Part shown: piece after piece, positions 1 to 6,312 of the stretch
How positions within the stretch are numbered: the stretch's first letter is position 1
Layout: each line of letters starts with the position of its first letter
From: JBEAUL01 sp041161475
GTDB lineage: Bacteria > Pseudomonadota > Gammaproteobacteria > UBA6186 > Azoamicaceae
DNA length: 6,312 nucleotides
Assembly (NCBI GenBank): GCA_041161475.1
Contig: JBEAUL010000042.1
Coordinates: forward strand, 1-6,312
Reading direction: 5' to 3'
The notes under the pieces: model-generated
Seen by the model: the letters and a program-made list of their open reading frames with translations, nothing else
Database searches by the model: none
What the model was told of the DNA's origin: nothing
Program-made: the position numbers and the translations under genes

Positions 1-1036
1 GTAATAATCCGATGGGAGTAGCGTATCGAATACCCACACCTGCGCTCAAAAAAAGTTGATCTCTCCAGGTATTCATGGCATTTCCGGCATCCATAAAAAT
101 GGCCCCGAATAATTTGTCATAGATGCGTGTCTCTACTTCTGCACTGTATACGGTTAAGTAACGTCCGCCAACCACTACTTCGTTTCCGCTTGGGTCAATT
201 TGTGTGGGTCCCAATGAACGATAGGCATAGCCTCGCACGGTGTTATCTCCCCCAGCGAAAAATCGCATACTTAATGGAATGTCTTCAAATGTTTGAGACT
301 CCGTTCCTCCAACATCAGCCCGCAGTAACAAACGGCTGTTGTCCCCGAGTAAATGAATAAATTTGGCTTTAAATTCCCACTGAAAGATATTGGTACTCGA
401 CAGCAATAATCCCAGTGCGCCTCGGATGGTCCCTTGTAGTTTTAATCCATATTGGCGTTCACTGTTTTTTTCTTGCTCTCTTTTAAAATGATTCCAGACA
501 ACACTCATGCTGGGTAATAGCAAATGAGAGGTTTTTTCTGGCTCATCGGGTATATCTCTGAAGCGTTCGCCAGTGAATTGAATCCCTGAAATAAATTCGA
601 ACTGATCGCGTTTTCGAATGTCTTGTAGGTTAAATTCATAACGACGACTGAACTGGTCGTGTGAAATAATTTCTTTGGTCCATTGTGTGCCTAAGACAAA
701 TTGGTCGGTATTGGGGTGTAATCCAGGGATAAAATACTGTACGCCTGCTTGGTATAAAAATTCTGATACTTGCGTTTCGGTTAAAATGCGGTGTCCAGGA
801 AAATTTTTGCGTCGTCGTTCCCAACCCAACCTACCTCTCGGACCTGTATCGGTGCCATATCCTAAACTGGCATGGTAGCTATTCTTTGGTTTAGAATCTA
901 GGCGAATATCAATGGGTATATGATGATTTTCTCGTGCTTCAAGTAAGGGAATGACCTCTATTTTTTTAAATAAGTTTACTTCCCCAAAGGCTTGTTGTAT
1001 CTGAAGAATTTTGGGGTTTGTATAAGATTCTCCCGG

Positions 1037-1039
1037 TTA
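1037..1039 (-). other. In-frame TAA codon inside tamA POTRA3
   Basis: The minus strand reads TTT ATT ATT TTT TAA CCG GGA GAA. TamA homologues have a segment of the form RY-LPF-KEGEPY here (E. coli, from memory), which aligns with RF-IIF-stop-PGESY. The stop therefore sits where a Lys, Gln or Glu codon would be one base change away. The frame is identical on both sides, which rules out a single indel in the neighbouring A/T runs as the cause. Confidence 0.9.
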
Positions 1040-1663
1040 AAAAATAATAAATCTTTTTAAAAAATCGACGGGGTAAGGGGGGTTAATAAAGCGAATATTG
1101 CCCAAATAATACAGGTCGCGTGTATCGATAACCAAGGTAATGGAAGCGGTTCGTTTGATGCGATCGACAGCGATATCGCTATGGACAATCACGGCATCGA
1201 GGTAGCCAAATTGTAAAGCACGAGACAGCAATCTTTGCTTATAATTTTCATAGGTTTTATGTACCAAAATATCGCCTGGCTTAAAGGGTTGTTGCGACAC
1301 GATGGTTTGTAAAACAGCGTGATCTTTTCCTGGACCGATTAAGTGTATCTGGATATTGTCTACTAAAACGGGTTTACCGAGATTAACATGATAAGTCGCG
1401 ACCCAATCATTAGGCGTTAAAGAGCCTGAGCCTAAGCTTTCGGGATCGTCATCACAGGCATGTAAAACAGACAATTGTGCAGATGTTACGGTTGCCGCAT
1501 AGTAACCAAGGCTTTGTAAGGTGCTTAAAATTTCAGCACGGGCATGCTGGTGTTCTGCTTCTAAGGTTGCTGGAGATAAAGCCGTGTCATGGGTTTGCGC
1601 AATACTCAGATCGGACAATACTTGTGTGGATAAAGCCGTGGGTAGGCCCGTTAATTCTACCGT

Positions 1664-1753
1664 AGCAAAACAGAGGGTAGAGATACTGAAAAACGCGTAC
1701 AGGCCAAGTAACCGACACACCACACAACAGAGTCCAGTCAGTATCCTATTCAT
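1664..1753 (-). other. Signal peptide of TamA
   Basis: The first 30 codons give a short basic start (MNR), a long hydrophobic core with Cys9, Cys10 and Cys13, and a STLCFA cleavage region ahead of TVELTG. The residue before Cys28 is Leu, so this is not a lipobox; ordinary signal peptidase I cleavage is expected, which directs the POTRA domains to the periplasm. Confidence 0.65.
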
Positions 1754-1754
1754 T

Positions 1755-3071
1755 TTATTGTGGATTTTCTAAACTTAAAATACCCGCATCATAATCATAA
1801 GCGAACAATTCTGCGTATCTTCCCCAATCAATGATGACTTTTAATAAACGCTCTGATTCCTCTTCGCTTAAAAAAGCCTCTAATTCATTCAAGAAAAACT
1901 CCTCTTCAACGCGATGTTGAGGGTTGCTATCCAGCACTTCTCGAATATGGCGTGCAAGGGGAATATATTTTAGCAAATGTTCTGCAAATAGTTGTTTGCG
2001 GTGTAAAATATCGGCATCGATAAAGGCTTTTCCGGCACTCATTAAAATTAAATGTCCGCGTGTAATTTGTGCAAAACGCAAAATATCGAGTGCTTCGGTT
2101 AAGGGGAATAAATTATTAATATCTAAGTGCAGGGAATCGGCCAGTTCAGGCAAATCAATGCGTCCATCGGATTCATGGTCTGTCATGGCTTCAAGCAAAC
2201 CGGTTAACTCGGAGACACTGACATCGGGTAAACGATAAGCATACTCGGGATGTTCGATATCGGCCAAATGCGTTTCTTTGGTATGACGTACGCGCTCACG
2301 TTCGCTGGTCGTCATAATACTATAAATTTTATCCATTAAGCGATTAAAGGCATTTGAATTCGCATCGCGCGGATAGGGCAAGTCTACTTTAATTTCTGCC
2401 TGAATACGTCCTGGATCGCTTGCAAACAATAAAATCCGATCAGAGAGTAAGAGGGCTTCTTCGATATCATGGGTCACGCAAAGAATGCCTTTGGTACGAG
2501 TTCGGCGTGCACACCATAAATCCAGTAAGTCATTGCGTAAGTTTTCTGCCGTTAAAATATCAAGGGCAGAAAAGGGCTCATCCATAATCAGTAATTCAGG
2601 TTCGACCACCAATGCTCGTGCAAATCCAACCCGTTGACGCATGCCACCGGACAATTCTTTGGGATAGGCCGATTCAAAGCCATCTAATCCAATAATATCA
2701 ATGGTTTTTAAAGAGCGTTGGCGTCGCTGTTGCTTTGGCATGCCTTGCGCTTCTAATCCCAATTCTACGTTCTCTAATACAGTTAGCCAAGGCAATAGGG
2801 CAAAATTTTGAAATACCATTGCAATCCCTGGAATAGGTCCCGTGACTTCTTCGCTTTGGTAATGAATGGTGCCACTGGTGGGTTTGGCCAATCCGGCGAC
2901 CAGTCGCAGCAAGGTAGATTTTCCGGAGCCAGATTTACCTAAAATAGAGACAATCTCATTTTCGAACAATTCGAAATGATCTAAATCTAAAACAGTCAGG
3001 GCTTGTCCTTCTGGATTAGTGAAGGATTTCTTGAGATGTTTTAGACTAATCAGTGGGGTATGGCTGGCCAT
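1755..3071 (-). CDS. ABC transporter ATP-binding protein, NitT/TauT type, with C-terminal AAA-associated domain
   Basis: This is the energising subunit for the preceding fused permease, 438 residues. The ABC domain covers about residues 5-235 and all its motifs are intact: Walker A GKSGSGKS (45-52), Q-loop Q88 (VFQNF), signature LSGGMRQR (140-147), Walker B LLIMDEP (160-166), D-loop SALD (168-171) and switch His201 (VTHD). The body resembles TauB/SsuB/NrtD ATPases (FALLPWLTVLENV, DIEEALLLSDRI). Residues about 280-432 form an added domain resembling AAA_assoc_C (PF09821). It has a winged-helix-like stretch (LPELADSLHL to AGKAFIDAD, 307-354) and ends in WGRYAELFAYD (416-426). Its role is not established; a regulatory role is an inference. 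Ordinary importer ATPases of this group are about 250 residues, so the extension is what distinguishes the subfamily. The ATG at 3071 lies 12 nt after the permease stop. The only purine-rich site, GGAG at the permease's last codon, is 15 nt away, so initiation may depend on coupling. Confidence 0.93.
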   Translation of the reverse strand: MASHTPLISLKHLKKSFTNPEGQALTVLDLDHFELFENEIVSILGKSGSGKSTLLRLVAGLAKPTSGTIHYQSEEVTGPIPGIAMVFQNFALLPWLTVLENVELGLEAQGMPKQQRRQRSLKTIDIIGLDGFESAYPKELSGGMRQRVGFARALVVEPELLIMDEPFSALDILTAENLRNDLLDLWCARRTRTKGILCVTHDIEEALLLSDRILLFASDPGRIQAEIKVDLPYPRDANSNAFNRLMDKIYSIMTTSERERVRHTKETHLADIEHPEYAYRLPDVSVSELTGLLEAMTDHESDGRIDLPELADSLHLDINNLFPLTEALDILRFAQITRGHLILMSAGKAFIDADILHRKQLFAEHLLKYIPLARHIREVLDSNPQHRVEEEFFLNELEAFLSEEESERLLKVIIDWGRYAELFAYDYDAGILSLENPQ

Positions 3072-3083
3072 ATCTTGTACACT

Positions 3084-4895
3084 TTACTCCATCGAAAACC
3101 GCGAGGCGGCCAGTTGATACAATTGATGCCAAACAAGCCGATTAATCACCAATACATAAATGCACATGACACTTAAGCCCAAGGCAGTGCGTGGAAAATC
3201 ACCGCTCTCGGTATATTGAGTTATGTAACTTCCAAGACCTGTCGCAATCAGGGTTTGGTCTCCCCATTTTAACACATCTGCAACAATACTGGCATTCCAA
3301 CAACCACCCGCAGTGGTCATGGCCCCGGTAATGTAGTACGGAAAAATGGCAGGAAGCACTAAGCGTCTCCACCACAAGAAGCCCTTAACCCCAAAATTTT
3401 TGGCTGCCAATAAGGTTTCTGGGGGAATGGCTGCGGCACCAGCGATAATATTAAAGACCAAATACCATTGGGTCCCCAAAATCATGAGTGGGGTGCTCCA
3501 AACGTCGACATTGAGCTGGTAGTATAAAATACCAGTGACCACCAAAGGATAAATTAAGTTAATCGGAAAAGCAGCTAAAAACTGAACCAAGGGTTGAAAG
3601 ATGCCACGCAAACGAGGATTCAGCCCAATCCATACGCCAATCGGAATCCAAAATAAAGAGGTGAGTACAATCAGTAACGCAATCTTACCAGCCGTGATAC
3701 TGCCTAAAAAAAACACGTGCCGTATTTCAGCAAAAGAGATGTACAGATGGATAAAGCGTACAAGCGCATATAAGGCACTGACGATACATAAAATCAAGCC
3801 AATATTCCAAGCCCAGACACAGCTTTGAGACAAAATGGGTTTAACAGAAGAAAAATAGTGTAGGGGTTTTTGAAGCCATGCACATTTAAGTGGACGTGTT
3901 GACTGTTTGGCATGCAAGGAAAGGCGCTTGAGTTGCATCACATACACAGAAGGTTGATTAATCGCCCACTCTTTAAAGGCGTCAAACAATCGACGAAAAA
4001 TACGCAGTGATCGTGTTTTGAGTAACAGATCGTAAAACCAAGAAACATTTTCTTGCGCATCGTCATCGCTACTGTGTAGTTTAAATTTATCTGCCCATAC
4101 CAATAAAGGGCGAAACAAAAGCTGGTCGTACAGTAAAATGACCACCAACATGGCTGCAATGGCATATAAAATGGCGTGTAAATTGGCATTAACAATGGCT
4201 TGGTAAATATAAGAGCCAATGCCTGGTAACAAAATGTGTTGGTTTGCAACTGAAATGGCCTCAGATGCTACCAAAAAAAACCAACCAGCAGACATCGACA
4301 TCATGGTGTTCCATAATAAAGCAGGCATGGCATAAGGCACTTCTATGCGCCAAAAACGTTGCCATCCAGAGAGTTGAAAAACGGTCGCAGCTTCTTGAAA
4401 TTCTAGTGGTAATGTCCGTAAAGATTGATAAAAACTTAAGGCCATATTCCAGGCTTGCGCAGTAAAGATGACAAAAATCGCTGCGCATTCCGGTCCCAGT
4501 AAACTGTCTGGAAACCATTGAATAAAGGCAACAATCACGATGGCCAATACACCTAAAGGAGGAATGGCCTCAGCAATATCGATAAAAGGAATAATTAATT
4601 TTTCAGCTTGGGCATTTTTAGCCGCCAAGGGGGCTGCAATAAAAGTAAACAGCAATGAAAGCCCAATCGCAATAAACATACGCAAAACAGTCCGCAGTGC
4701 GTAACCAGGCAGTGCGCTTGGGTCTAAAGAAATAATAATCGGTTTACCGACATGATAAGGGGTGTCCATATGACTGGCACCCCATACCAAGGCCGCAATA
4801 ATACCCGCAATAATCAGCAGGGCAACTAAATCCCAGCCATTTGGCTTATGAAGCGATTCTGTAGCAACATGCTGATAACGCGGTTGAATGGACAT
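3084..4895 (-). CDS. ABC transporter permease with two fused membrane domains, NitT/TauT-type anion uptake family
   Basis: This is the inner-membrane channel of an ABC importer, 603 residues, about twice the usual length because two BPD_transp_1 domains are joined. Half 1 spans roughly residues 20-265 and half 2 roughly 360-590. Each has about six hydrophobic segments (around 22-42, 66-93, 100-128, 136-153, 195-215, 238-262; and 362-383, 399-424, 433-458, 466-489, 517-535, 571-588). A charged, presumably cytoplasmic linker covers 266-355. The ATPase-docking EAA loop is clear in half 1 (EAATVFQLSG at 168-177, followed by W and IEVPYAMP). In half 2 it is degenerate (LAAKNFGVKG at 496-505, then RRLVLP), with the Glu replaced by Leu. 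The duplicated architecture matches COG4986, duplicated permease components of anion ABC transporters. The ATPase gene follows after 12 nt. The substrate cannot be read from sequence; nitrate, sulfonate, taurine or bicarbonate-like anions are family precedents only. No signal peptide or substrate-binding domain is fused. Confidence 0.88.
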   Translation of the reverse strand: MSIQPRYQHVATESLHKPNGWDLVALLIIAGIIAALVWGASHMDTPYHVGKPIIISLDPSALPGYALRTVLRMFIAIGLSLLFTFIAAPLAAKNAQAEKLIIPFIDIAEAIPPLGVLAIVIVAFIQWFPDSLLGPECAAIFVIFTAQAWNMALSFYQSLRTLPLEFQEAATVFQLSGWQRFWRIEVPYAMPALLWNTMMSMSAGWFFLVASEAISVANQHILLPGIGSYIYQAIVNANLHAILYAIAAMLVVILLYDQLLFRPLLVWADKFKLHSSDDDAQENVSWFYDLLLKTRSLRIFRRLFDAFKEWAINQPSVYVMQLKRLSLHAKQSTRPLKCAWLQKPLHYFSSVKPILSQSCVWAWNIGLILCIVSALYALVRFIHLYISFAEIRHVFFLGSITAGKIALLIVLTSLFWIPIGVWIGLNPRLRGIFQPLVQFLAAFPINLIYPLVVTGILYYQLNVDVWSTPLMILGTQWYLVFNIIAGAAAIPPETLLAAKNFGVKGFLWWRRLVLPAIFPYYITGAMTTAGGCWNASIVADVLKWGDQTLIATGLGSYITQYTESGDFPRTALGLSVMCIYVLVINRLVWHQLYQLAASRFSME

Positions 4896-4901
4896 GATGA
4901 T

Positions 4902-6035
4902 TTACGCTTCCTCATCGTCCCAAGACAGGGTTCCGCCCGTTTGATATTCAGTTACTCGGGTTTCGAAGAAATTCTTCTCTTTTTTCAAATCAATCATCTC
5001 ACTCATCCAAGGAAACGGATTCGTTGCACCAGGGTATTCTTCTGTCATGCCCAACTGTACAAAGCGACGATTGGCAATAAAATGCAAATAGTCTTTGAAC
5101 ATGGCTGCGTTTAAGCCCAGAATACCCCGTGGCATGGTATCAACCGCGTATTGATATTCTAATTCTACACCCTCTTTAATCATGTTGCGCACTTCTTGCT
5201 GGAAGGTTGCTGTCCACAAATGCGGGTTTTCGAGCTTAATTTGGTTGATCATGTTGATCCCAAAGTTCAAATGCATAGACTCGTCTCGCAGAATATATTG
5301 AATTTGTTCTGCGGTGCCCACCATTTTATTACGGCGACCCAAAGACAGCAGTTGTACAAAGCCCACGTAAAAGAAGATGCCCTCAAACACCACATAAAAA
5401 GCAATCAAGTCACGCAATAAGCGCTGATCGTTTTCAGGGGTGCCTGTGTTAAAGGTTGGATCGCTTAAGCTTTGTGTATAGGGTAAAGCCCAAATCGCTT
5501 TTTTAGCCACGGCAGGAATCTCGCGATACATGTTAAAAACACGGCCTTGGTCTAAGCTTAACGATTCAATAATATGCTGATAAGAGTGGGTGTGTAAGGC
5601 TTCTTCAAACGCTTGTCGCAATAAATATTGACGGCATTCTGGATTGGTAATGTGGCGGTAGACAGCCAATACCAAATTGTTTGCCACCAAAGAATCTGCT
5701 GTGGCAAAAAAGCCTAAGGTTCGCTCTAAGATAACACGCTCATCTTCGGTTAAACCCTCAGGATTTTTCCATAAAGCCAAGTCGGCAGTCATATTGACTT
5801 CATTGGGCATCCAGTGGTTTGCACAGGCAGGTAGGTAAAAGTCTTCCCAGGCCCAACGGTATTTAAAAGGAATCAGCTGATTTAAGTCTGCTTTGCAGTT
5901 AATCATGCGCTTATCATCTACCATCACCCGAGCAGCACCCATCTCTAGGGTTTCTAATCCCGTTGCCCCACCCGTTGTAGGGGTTGGGGTATGAGGCATC
6001 GCATTGGTCGATTTCGTATCAGTATCTATGAACAT
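4902..6035 (-). CDS. nrdB: Ribonucleoside-diphosphate reductase, class Ia small (beta) subunit
   Basis: NrdB houses the di-iron/tyrosyl radical cofactor that drives ribonucleotide reduction in NrdA. The 377-residue protein is full length. All six expected metal ligands can be placed: D114 (TADSLV), E145 and H148 (FEEALH), E218 (FEGIFFYVGF), E252 and H255 (RDESMH). Spacing agrees with E. coli D84/E115/H118/E204/E238/H241. The radical tyrosine is Y152 (HTHSY, E. coli Y122), and the first ligand is Asp, so this is a tyrosyl-radical class Ia enzyme and not the Chlamydia-type class Ic, where that Tyr is Phe. Y364 near the C-terminus (VTEYQTGG) is a candidate for the mobile radical-relay tyrosine. 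The N-terminus is about 30 residues longer than E. coli NrdB and Thr/Pro-rich (residues 5-30). The ATG at 6035 is chosen because a good Shine-Dalgarno lies 7 nt upstream; Met13 and Met32 are less likely starts. The gene sits 31 nt after nrdA and ends 6 nt before the permease start. Confidence 0.97.
   Translation of the reverse strand: MFIDTDTKSTNAMPHTPTPTTGGATGLETLEMGAARVMVDDKRMINCKADLNQLIPFKYRWAWEDFYLPACANHWMPNEVNMTADLALWKNPEGLTEDERVILERTLGFFATADSLVANNLVLAVYRHITNPECRQYLLRQAFEEALHTHSYQHIIESLSLDQGRVFNMYREIPAVAKKAIWALPYTQSLSDPTFNTGTPENDQRLLRDLIAFYVVFEGIFFYVGFVQLLSLGRRNKMVGTAEQIQYILRDESMHLNFGINMINQIKLENPHLWTATFQQEVRNMIKEGVELEYQYAVDTMPRGILGLNAAMFKDYLHFIANRRFVQLGMTEEYPGATNPFPWMSEMIDLKKEKNFFETRVTEYQTGGTLSWDDEEA
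4907..4913 (-). promoter_or_regulatory. Probable ribosome binding site of the permease gene, inside the nrdB 3' end
   Basis: The minus strand reads GAGGAAG, 11 nt before the ATG at 4895. These bases also encode the Glu-Glu-Ala end of NrdB, and the nrdB stop lies between them and the permease start. The layout suggests translational coupling of nrdB to the permease. The spacing is slightly longer than optimal. Confidence 0.5.
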
Positions 6036-6066
6036 CTTGTTTCTTCCTTTTCATGTGTTGAAGCGA
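6036..6066 (-). other. nrdA-nrdB intergenic gap (31 nt)
   Basis: The gap is too short for a separate promoter and terminator and shows no inverted repeat. It contains only the nrdB ribosome binding site, so nrdA and nrdB are read as co-transcribed. Confidence 0.6.
6043..6049 (-). promoter_or_regulatory. Ribosome binding site of nrdB
   Basis: On the minus strand the sequence AAGGAAG lies 7 nt before the ATG at 6035, inside the 31-nt nrdA-nrdB gap. It fixes the nrdB start at Met1 rather than at Met13 or Met32. Confidence 0.7.
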
Positions 6067-6312
6067 TTATTGACAGGCTTCGCAGTCTGGATTGTCTATT
6101 GAACATAACATTGCCTCTGGTGTTGAGACAGTGCTTGGTTTTACGGCAGTCAATGCGTCATTGTCTACGGTAGAACGTTCTACTTCTGTCGCAGCCAGTG
6201 TGCGCAAATAGTAAAAGGTTTTAAGACCACGCAACCACCCGGCACGATATAGGGCATCCAATTTTTTACCAGAAGGCGCTGCCATATATAAATTGAGCGA
6301 TTGTGCCTGATC
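6067..6312 (-). CDS. nrdA: Ribonucleoside-diphosphate reductase, class Ia large (alpha) subunit, C-terminal 81 residues (5' end outside window)
   Basis: NrdA binds and reduces ribonucleoside diphosphates to deoxyribonucleotides, using a radical supplied by NrdB; it is a cytosolic enzyme. Only the last 81 codons are here, ending in TAA at 6067-6069; the frame is open to the right edge. The fragment begins DQAQSLNLYMAAPSGKK, typical of the end of the catalytic barrel in RNR large subunits. It contains the adjacent tyrosine pair KTFYYLRT (codons at 6208-6213), matching the radical-transfer pair Tyr730/Tyr731 of E. coli NrdA. The tail is a flexible segment ending CSIDNPDCEACQ, whose last two cysteines form a CxxC. 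In this family the C-terminal cysteine pair re-reduces the active-site disulfide and is itself reduced by thioredoxin or glutaredoxin; E. coli uses CxxxxC, so the spacing differs here. nrdB follows after 31 nt. The family assignment is secure; class Ia follows mainly from the partner NrdB. Confidence 0.93.
   Translation of the reverse strand, partial: DQAQSLNLYMAAPSGKKLDALYRAGWLRGLKTFYYLRTLAATEVERSTVDNDALTAVKPSTVSTPEAMLCSIDNPDCEACQ

Larger units (their letters stand above)
1..1753 (-). pseudogene. tamA: Translocation and assembly module outer-membrane protein TamA, interrupted by an in-frame TAA; 3' end outside window
   Basis: TamA is an Omp85-family outer-membrane barrel with three periplasmic POTRA domains. 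With TamB it supports insertion of some outer-membrane proteins and envelope lipid homeostasis. The ATG at 1753 lies 1 nt after the ATPase stop, without a clear ribosome binding site. Residues 1-30 are a signal peptide with likely cleavage after CFA, giving mature TVELTG. POTRA1 is about 31-127, with Cys100 in an acidic loop (CDDDPE). POTRA2 is about 128-213. POTRA3 starts near 214 (LYYLGNIRF). Codon 239 (1037-1039) is TAA. The same frame continues PGESYTNPKILQIQQAFGE, completes POTRA3, and enters a barrel of alternating strands from about codon 290. The barrel includes GGDNTVRGYAYRSLGP (VRGY motif near 227-238) and FGAIFMDAGNA, and ends at the left edge in SAGVGIRYATPIGLL, so only the last strands are missing. 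If TAA terminates, the product is a 238-residue POTRA fragment without a barrel. A tamB gene would be expected further left. Confidence 0.85.

Noticed and set aside
127..360. 77-codon plus-strand open frame opposite the tamA barrel
   Set aside because: The minus strand here encodes the conserved TamA VRGY region, so the plus-strand frame is incidental.
636..824. 62-codon minus-strand open frame in the tamA barrel region
   Set aside because: It is in a different frame from the barrel translation, which is continuous and family-like across the same bases.
1037..1070. Possible frameshift in the A/T homopolymer runs as the cause of tamA interruption
   Set aside because: Frames before and after the TAA are identical, so a single insertion or deletion cannot explain it; only a substitution or a multiple-of-three change fits.
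1664..1753. Lipoprotein signal in the tamA leader because of its several cysteines
   Set aside because: None of the cysteines is preceded by an acceptable lipobox; the residue before Cys28 is Leu.
1924..2238. 104-codon plus-strand open frame opposite the ATPase gene
   Set aside because: It is antisense to the conserved C-terminal domain of an intact ATPase, its product is basic and low in complexity, and it has no recognisable motif.
3938..4249. 103-codon minus-strand open frame inside the permease in another frame
   Set aside because: It overlaps the real permease frame throughout, which has clear membrane segments; the alternative product is an aromatic-rich shadow translation.
4261..4518. 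85-codon minus-strand open frame inside the permease
   Set aside because: It is an out-of-frame shadow over the conserved EAA loop of permease half 1.
4896..4901. Terminator or promoter between nrdB and the permease
   Set aside because: The gap is 6 nt with no hairpin or T-run.

Overview
The window is a single block of five tightly packed genes, all on the minus strand and read from right to left: nrdA (3' end only), nrdB, a two-in-one ABC transporter permease, its ATPase, and tamA. The gaps are 31, 6, 12 and 1 nt, so this looks like one transcription unit or the distal part of one. The promoter must lie to the right of the window. I see no terminator, RNA gene, mobile element, CRISPR array or repeat family, and no gene-free stretch above 31 nt.

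Right part (4902-6312): the C-terminal 81 residues of the class Ia ribonucleotide reductase large subunit, followed by a complete small subunit with all six di-iron ligands and the radical tyrosine. Together they make dNTPs for DNA synthesis. Middle part (1755-4895): an inner-membrane ABC importer of the NitT/TauT (nitrate/sulfonate/bicarbonate-like) type. Both membrane halves are fused in one polypeptide, and the ATPase carries an extra C-terminal AAA-associated domain. No substrate-binding protein is present. Left part (1-1753): tamA, an Omp85-family outer-membrane protein of the translocation and assembly module, running off the left edge before its last strands.

The most notable feature is in tamA. 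Codon 239 is an in-frame TAA (1037-1039) inside the third POTRA domain. The same frame then continues for 345 more codons with no further stop or frameshift, and it encodes a well-preserved barrel including the Omp85 VRGY motif. The lesion is therefore a clean single nonsense codon, not a frameshift. It is either a recent inactivation, a sequencing or assembly error, or a site of stop-codon readthrough.

Organism: a diderm proteobacterium, since tamA implies an outer membrane and LPS-type envelope. The moderately AT-leaning composition, the NrdA tail ending in a CxxC and the COG4986-type transporter fit a gammaproteobacterium, possibly of the Legionellales/Coxiellaceae kind. That assignment is inference from resemblance only. 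I do not see a previously undescribed system here; apart from the tamA stop codon, the individual genes are recognisable and intact.
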